In this document: in pieces, positions 59,649 to 64,000 of the stretch | How the letters are laid out: each line of letters starts with the position of its first letter | How positions within the stretch are numbered: the stretch's first letter is position 1 | Origin: Sphingopyxis panaciterrae | GTDB taxonomy: Bacteria; Pseudomonadota; Alphaproteobacteria; Sphingomonadales; Sphingomonadaceae | Assembly: GCF_011762125.1 (NCBI RefSeq) | Contig: NZ_JAASQN010000007.1 | Coordinates: 166,438 to 230,437 of the forward strand | DNA: 64,000 nt | Reading direction: 5' to 3' | Program-made: the position numbers and the translations under genes | Notes under the pieces: model-generated | Told to the model about the DNA's origin: nothing | Seen by the model: the letters and a program-made list of their open reading frames with translations, nothing else | The model's database searches: none

Positions 59649-60391
59649 GAAGCCCCCGCCGCAATCGCTTCGGCCAGGTCGAGCCGTCCGTCGTAGAGCG
59701 CGCGGCCGGTGATGACGCCCTCGATACCGCTCGCGACATGCGGACGCAGCGCGTGAATGTCGCCGATATCCGCGACACCCCCGCTCGCGATCACCGGAAT
59801 GGCGACCGCCTGTGCCAACGCTACCGTCGCCTCGACATTGCAGCCCTTGAGCAGCCCGTCGCGGCCGACGTCGGTGAACAGCAGCGCCGCGACGCCTGCA
59901 TCCTCGAAACGGCGGGCGAGATCGCGGGCGTGGACGTCGGACACATCGGCCCAGCCCTCGGTCGCGACCATGCCGTCACGCGCATCGACGCCGACGACGA
60001 TCCGGCCGGGCAGATCGCGCGCGGCGGACTTCACAAATTCAGGGTCCTTGAGCGCCGCGGTGCCGATGATCACCCGCTCGACGCCGAGCGCCAGCCAGCG
60101 ATCGACGCCGGCGCGATCGCGGATGCCGCCGCCGACCTGCACCTTGCCCGGAAAGGCGGCGATGATGCTTTCGACTGCGGCGCCGTTGACGCTCGCACCC
60201 GCAAAGGCGCCGTCGAGATCGACGACGTGCAGATGCGATGCCCCGGCCGCCGCAAACAGCCGCGCCTGCGCCGCCGGATCGTCGCCATAGACGGTCGCGC
60301 GCGCCATATCGCCCTCGGCGAGCCGCACCACCTGCCCGCCCTTGAGGTCGATCGCGGGGAAGATGGTGAGGTCGGAAACTAGGGCCGCCAT
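59645..60391 (-). CDS. hisA: Phosphoribosylformimino-5-aminoimidazole carboxamide ribotide isomerase
   Basis: 248-residue TIM barrel that opens the ProFAR sugar ring by Amadori rearrangement. FPAIDLKGGQVVRLAEGDM holds the first catalytic aspartate (AIDL), VQVGGGIRDR and ALLFTDVGRDGLLKGCN hold the second (TDVGRDG). A phosphate loop IASGGVAD follows. The start is 13 bases inside hisH; HisA and HisF overlap by four. It operates between HisI and HisF in histidine synthesis. Confidence 0.97.
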   Translation of the reverse strand: MAALVSDLTIFPAIDLKGGQVVRLAEGDMARATVYGDDPAAQARLFAAAGASHLHVVDLDGAFAGASVNGAAVESIIAAFPGKVQVGGGIRDRAGVDRWLALGVERVIIGTAALKDPEFVKSAARDLPGRIVVGVDARDGMVATEGWADVSDVHARDLARRFEDAGVAALLFTDVGRDGLLKGCNVEATVALAQAVAIPVIASGGVADIGDIHALRPHVASGIEGVITGRALYDGRLDLAEAIAAGAS

Positions 60392-60987
60392 GCAAGGAAT
60401 CTCTCTAATGTCGCGAGGCCATAGGCCTGGCTTTTTTCGGGGTGATATTGGACGCCGACGATATTGTCCCTGGCGACCGCGGCGGTGAAGGTCTCGCCAT
60501 GGCTGCTCGTCGCCGCGACATCGACGGCGCCCGCAAAATGATAGCCGTGGAGATAATAGGCCTCACCCGCCGCGATCACCGGATGTGCGAAAGCGGGAAC
60601 GACGTCGTTCCACCCCATGTGCGGGATGCGCAAGCCCGGCCGCGGATCGAACGCGCGCACTGTGCCGCCGATCCAGCCGAGCCCGGCGTGCCGCCCATGC
60701 TCCTCGCCCGCGTCGGCGAGCAATTGCATGCCGACACAAATGCCGAGGAACGGGGCGCCTTCACCGCGCACGCGCTGCTCCATCGCATCGATCAGGCCGC
60801 CGATGGCGGACAGCCCGTTCATGCAGGCCGCAAAAGCACCGACCCCGGGCAAGACGATCCGGTCGGCCTTGGCGACGACATCGGGATCGGCGGTGACGGC
60901 GACATTCGCCGCGCCCGCCGCGACGAGCGCATTATGCACCGAGCGAAGATTGCCCGCGCCATAGTCGATCAGGGCAATGACGCTCAT
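60379..60987 (-). CDS. hisH: Imidazole glycerol phosphate synthase, glutaminase subunit
   Basis: 202-residue class I glutamine amidotransferase. The triad is Cys in LGICVGMQLL, His in VQYHPEKSQ and the nearby Glu. IDYGAGNLRSVHNAL marks the N-terminus, and YFVHGY-type YYLHGYHF is seen near 140. It supplies ammonia to HisF through the barrel. It follows hisB by 10 bases. Confidence 0.97.
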   Translation of the reverse strand: MSVIALIDYGAGNLRSVHNALVAAGAANVAVTADPDVVAKADRIVLPGVGAFAACMNGLSAIGGLIDAMEQRVRGEGAPFLGICVGMQLLADAGEEHGRHAGLGWIGGTVRAFDPRPGLRIPHMGWNDVVPAFAHPVIAAGEAYYLHGYHFAGAVDVAATSSHGETFTAAVARDNIVGVQYHPEKSQAYGLATLERFLAWRP

Positions 60988-60997
60988 ACGCCGGTCC

Positions 60998-61585
60998 TTA
61001 AAGGACCCCCTTGGTCGAGGGGATGGCGTCGCCCTTGCGCGGGTCGATTTCGACCGCCTGGCGCAGCGCGCGGGCCAGCGCCTTATACATGCTTTCGGCG
61101 ATATGATGGTTGTTCTCGCCGTACAGCATTTCGATGTGCAGCGTGATCCCGGCGGTCTGCGCGAAGCTCGCGAACCAGTGCGGGAACATTTCGGTATCCA
61201 TCTCGCCGAGCCGCGGCTGCGAGAAGCTCGACTTGTAGACGCAGTGCGGGCGCCCCGAAATGTCGAGCACGCAGCGCGTCAGCGTTTCGTCCATCGGCGA
61301 GTGCGCCTCGCCGTAGCGCGCGATACCGCGCTTGTCGCCGAGCGCCTTGGCGATCGCTTCGCCCAGCGCGAGCGCGCTATCCTCAACGGTGTGATGCTGG
61401 TCGATGTGCAGGTCGCCCTTCACCGTCATCGAGATGTCGATCAGCGAGTGGCGCGACAATTGCTCGACCATATGGTCGAGGAAACCGATACCGGTGGATA
61501 CCGAATAATCGCCCGTTCCGTCGAGATTGACGGAAATCGCGATGTCGGTTTCCTTGGTCGTGCGCTGGACTGTGGCGGTACGCAT
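60998..61585 (-). CDS. hisB: Imidazoleglycerol-phosphate dehydratase
   Basis: 195-residue manganese enzyme that dehydrates imidazole glycerol phosphate. The paired metal motifs are FLDHMVEQLSRH with DQHHTVEDSALALG (HHxxE), and PHWFASF with ENNHHIAES. It lacks a histidinol-phosphatase domain, as in other alphaproteobacteria. ATG 61585 gives the family start RTATVQR; an ATG 12 bases upstream is possible. First gene of the operon and divergent from sspB with an 87-base gap. Confidence 0.96.
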   Translation of the reverse strand: MRTATVQRTTKETDIAISVNLDGTGDYSVSTGIGFLDHMVEQLSRHSLIDISMTVKGDLHIDQHHTVEDSALALGEAIAKALGDKRGIARYGEAHSPMDETLTRCVLDISGRPHCVYKSSFSQPRLGEMDTEMFPHWFASFAQTAGITLHIEMLYGENNHHIAESMYKALARALRQAVEIDPRKGDAIPSTKGVL

Positions 61586-61672
61586 GAGACGCCCCATAGC
61601 AGCGACTTTTCGCCATGCAAGGTGACTCTCCCCCCTTGACCGGCGCGCACGGCCCGTTCATCCCCCTTCGCC

Positions 61673-62155
61673 ATGAGTGACGACGTCCGCGACAGCCTGA
61701 TTCCCTATGACGAAATCGTGCAGGATGCCCTGCGCGCCGTGGTCGGCCGTGTGCTGAGCCAGATCGAGGGGTATGACAGCCTGCCCGGCGAGCATCATTT
61801 CTATATCACCTTCAAGACGCAGGCACCCGGCGTCGATATTCCGGCGCATCTGGTCGCCAAATTCCCCGACGAGATGACGATCGTCCTCCAGAATCGTTTC
61901 TGGGATCTCAGCGTCGGCGAGGATCATTTCAGTGTCGGCCTGTCGTTCAACCAGACGCCGTCGATCCTGACCATCCCCTACGCATCGATCACCGCCTTCG
62001 TCGATCCGTCGGTCGATTTCGGGCTGCAGTTCCAGGTCAGCGACGACGAGGTGGCCGAGCCCGAGCCGCATGACGAAGCCGACAACGACCGCCCCGACGT
62101 TTCGAGCGAGGACGGGTCGAACGTCGTGACCGTGGACTTCGGCAAGAAGCGCTAG
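61673..62155 (+). CDS. sspB: SspB-family ClpXP adaptor (alphaproteobacterial type)
   Basis: 160-residue adaptor that delivers ssrA-tagged and other substrates to ClpXP. The N-terminal domain starts LIPYDEIVQDALRAVVGRVL and contains FYITFKTQAPGVDIPAHL; the acidic, variable linker (about 125-148) leads to the C-terminal SNVVTVDFGKKR, which matches the ClpX-binding tail. The order domain, disordered acidic linker, short basic end is that of Caulobacter SspB-alpha. It is followed by a small membrane-protein gene and fumC. Confidence 0.92.
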   Translation: MSDDVRDSLIPYDEIVQDALRAVVGRVLSQIEGYDSLPGEHHFYITFKTQAPGVDIPAHLVAKFPDEMTIVLQNRFWDLSVGEDHFSVGLSFNQTPSILTIPYASITAFVDPSVDFGLQFQVSDDEVAEPEPHDEADNDRPDVSSEDGSNVVTVDFGKKR

Positions 62156-62159
62156 CGCC

Positions 62160-62471
62160 GTGGGAGCCGACTGGCGCTCCAGCCGATTCTGGCAATATTG
62201 GGCCCTCGCGGGCATGCTGGTCCTGACCGCCGCCTTCTGGTGGGGGGTCGAAGGCTATGCGATGTTCGAAGGCCCTTATCCGCGCGGGCCGGTCGCCGAC
62301 GGATTGCTGCGCTTCAGCCTGATCGTCCTGACGCCGGCGCTCGTTCTCATCTGGCTCGCTGCGGCCTGGCTGCGGCGCCGGGTGGGCGACAGCGGATATT
62401 GGCAACTGCTCGGCATCGTCGCGATGATCTGGACCGGCGCGGTTTTGATAACAAGGATGCTGGTGGCATGA
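62160..62471 (+). CDS. Small membrane protein, three predicted helices
   Basis: 103 residues, start GTG at 62160, with hydrophobic segments near 14-31, 50-69 and 82-101. No family is recognised. It starts four bases past the sspB stop and overlaps the fumC start by four (ATGA), so it lies inside an sspB-x-fumC unit. RBS is not clear. Function unknown. Confidence 0.72.
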   Translation: MGADWRSSRFWQYWALAGMLVLTAAFWWGVEGYAMFEGPYPRGPVADGLLRFSLIVLTPALVLIWLAAAWLRRRVGDSGYWQLLGIVAMIWTGAVLITRMLVA

Positions 62472-63862
62472 GCACGCGAATGGAAAGCGACAGTATCGGC
62501 GAGATCGCGGTTGCCGCCGACGCCTATTGGGGCGCGCAGACCGAGCGCAGCCGGCATAATTTCGCCTTCCCGCCGCACGAACGCATGCCGCTGCCGATCG
62601 TCCATGCGCTGGCGCGAATCAAGGGCGCCGCGGCACGCGTCAATCGCGCGCATGGACTCGATGCCGGACTCGCCGACGCCATCGCCGCCGCCGCCGATGC
62701 GGTGGTCGCGGGACGCCATGACGACCAGTTTCCGCTCGCCATCTGGCAGACGGGCAGCGGCACCCAGTCGAACATGAACGCGAACGAAGTGATCGCCGGC
62801 ATCGCCAACGAGGCGCTGGCGGGGACACGCGGCGGCAAGTCGCCGGTGCATCCCAACGACCATGTCAACATGGGCCAGTCGTCGAACGACAGCTTTCCGA
62901 CCGCGCTGCATGTGGCGGTGGCGGTCGAAACGACGGCGCGGTTGCTGCCTGCGCTGACGGCACTGACCGACGCGCTGGCGTCGAAAGCAGCCGAGTGGGT
63001 CGATATCGTCAAGATCGGCCGCACCCATTTGCAGGATGCGACGCCGCTGACGCTCGGCCAGGAATTTTCGGGCTATGTCGCGCAACTGACCGCCTGCGCC
63101 GCACGGATCGAAGGCGCGCTGGCGCACGATATCTGCAAGCTGGCGCAGGGCGGCACCGCCGTCGGCACCGGGCTCAACGCACCGGCGGGCTTCGACCAGG
63201 CGATCGCCGAAGACCTGTCGCGCAGCACCGGCATCGCCTTCGCGCCCGCACCGAACAAATTCGAAGCGCTGGCATCGAACGACGGGCTGGTCTTCTTCTC
63301 GGGGGCGCTCAATACGCTCGCCGTCGCGCTGACCAAGATCGCGAACGACATCCGCCTGCTCGGCTCCGGCCCGCGCGCCGGGCTCGGCGAGCTCGACCTG
63401 CCCGCGAACGAGCCGGGGAGTTCGATCATGCCGGGCAAGGTCAATCCGACCCAGTGCGAGATGCTGACGATGGTTGCCGCGCAAGTGATCGGCAACCATC
63501 AGGCGGTGACCGTCGGGGGCCTTCAGGGCCATCTCGAACTCAATGTCTTCAAGCCGCTGATCGGGTCGAACGTGCTGCGCTCGATCGATTTGCTGAGCAT
63601 CGGCATGGCCGGCTTTACCGAGCATTGCGTCGCGGGAATCGAGCCCAATCGCGCCCGTATCGACGAATTGATGAACCGTTCGCTGATGCTCGTCACCGCG
63701 CTCGCGCCCGAAATCGGTTATGACAAGGCGGCGAAGATCGCGAAACATGCGCATGAAACCGGCAGCACGCTGAAGCAGGCCGCGCTTGACCTTGGCTATG
63801 TCGACGCCGAAACATTCGACCGGGTGGTCGATCCGCGGACGATGTTGGGGCCGGAACGTTAG
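62468..63862 (+). CDS. fumC: Class II fumarate hydratase
   Basis: 464-residue homotetrameric lyase interconverting fumarate and malate in the TCA cycle. The fumarase/aspartase signature GSSIMPGKVNP holds the flexible catalytic loop serine. TGSGTQSNMNANEV, VHPNDHVNMGQSSND, and GRTHLQDATPLTLGQEF with the His-Asp pair region are all in place. Length is normal. The ATG at 62468 overlaps the previous stop; the longer open frame to 62198 comes from another gene's sequence. Being iron-free, it works under oxidative conditions. Confidence 0.97.
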   Translation: MSTRMESDSIGEIAVAADAYWGAQTERSRHNFAFPPHERMPLPIVHALARIKGAAARVNRAHGLDAGLADAIAAAADAVVAGRHDDQFPLAIWQTGSGTQSNMNANEVIAGIANEALAGTRGGKSPVHPNDHVNMGQSSNDSFPTALHVAVAVETTARLLPALTALTDALASKAAEWVDIVKIGRTHLQDATPLTLGQEFSGYVAQLTACAARIEGALAHDICKLAQGGTAVGTGLNAPAGFDQAIAEDLSRSTGIAFAPAPNKFEALASNDGLVFFSGALNTLAVALTKIANDIRLLGSGPRAGLGELDLPANEPGSSIMPGKVNPTQCEMLTMVAAQVIGNHQAVTVGGLQGHLELNVFKPLIGSNVLRSIDLLSIGMAGFTEHCVAGIEPNRARIDELMNRSLMLVTALAPEIGYDKAAKIAKHAHETGSTLKQAALDLGYVDAETFDRVVDPRTMLGPER

Positions 63863-63913
63863 GGCCAGGGACAAAATCGAATGTCCGTTATCGGCCGATA
63901 GCTACCGTTCTTC

Positions 63914-64000
63914 TCCCCTCCCTTTTAGGGAGGGGCCGGGGGTGGGTAGCCGCCGAAGGCGGCGCTCTGCCTCTGGCTCGCTACGCTCGCGGGCCCCCCC
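63914..64000. repeat. Intergenic inverted repeat, family C, copy 2 (cut by window edge)
   Basis: Begins TCCCCTCCCTTTTAGGGAGG and continues through GGGGGTGGGTAGCCGCCGAA, the reverse complement of the copy at 15271-15382. It is truncated at 64000. It lies 51 bases past fumC. Confidence 0.85.

Noticed and set aside
1..64000. CRISPR array, transposase or prophage genes
   Set aside because: No regularly spaced repeats with unique spacers and no DDE, integrase or phage structural motifs were seen in any frame read.

Overview
The window is GC-rich, densely packed bacterial DNA. It most likely comes from a sphingomonad alphaproteobacterium (Sphingomonadales; Sphingopyxis or Sphingomonas are the closest guesses). 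The evidence is three large TonB-dependent receptors with a (D/E)IVVTG/A-type TonB-box region, a crtB/crtI/crtY carotenoid cluster, alphaproteobacterial SspB and ATP12 genes, the lnt-metK-trmB order, and repeated intergenic inverted repeats of a kind common in this group. The genus is inferred; no 16S gene is present.

Layout. 1-2039: a TonB-dependent receptor cut by the left edge. 2.7-9.4 kb: a minus-strand set of TonB receptor, amidohydrolase and two serine hydrolases of the beta-lactamase/D-aminopeptidase fold. 9.9-15.2 kb: tRNA-Val, a winged-helix regulator, then plus-strand housekeeping genes (nuclease-like protein, crcB, rluC-type synthase, PaiB-like protein, ATP12). 15.4-21.5 kb: crotonase, thioredoxin-fold isomerase, lipoprotein, two acyl-CoA synthetases and an atypical orphan response regulator. 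21.6-28.1 kb: pnuC and a NadR-type kinase, then crtB-LOG-crtI-crtY in tightly overlapping minus-strand order, facing a sterol-desaturase-family hydroxylase and a DUF2141-like gene that overlap each other. 28.3-33.3 kb: lnt, metK, a secreted unknown protein and trmB. 33.4-53.2 kb: an accessory-looking catabolic region. 53.3-64 kb: LysR, TSUP permease, a KAS III enzyme, ChaA-type exchanger, hisBHAF, sspB and fumC.

The catabolic region is the most interesting part. It starts beside a 31-bp perfect fragment of the tRNA-Val gene. It holds a LeuCD-like dehydratase coupled to a dehalogenase-type hydrolase under a divergent LysR gene. Next come a TonB receptor, an AbgT transporter, an M20 amidohydrolase, a secreted Ntn acylase and an S9 peptidase. 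A second, related LysR gene follows, then a HAD protein, a D-serine dehydratase/D-threonine aldolase-type PLP enzyme, a RidA protein and a dinuclear-metal amidohydrolase. Together with the two S12 hydrolases at 2.7-5.7 kb, this suggests uptake and stepwise breakdown of N-acylated and possibly D-amino-acid-containing compounds. That reading is an inference from gene families and order.

Three families of intergenic inverted repeats recur. Several palindromes next to promoters look like operators. I saw no rRNA genes, no CRISPR array and no intact transposase.
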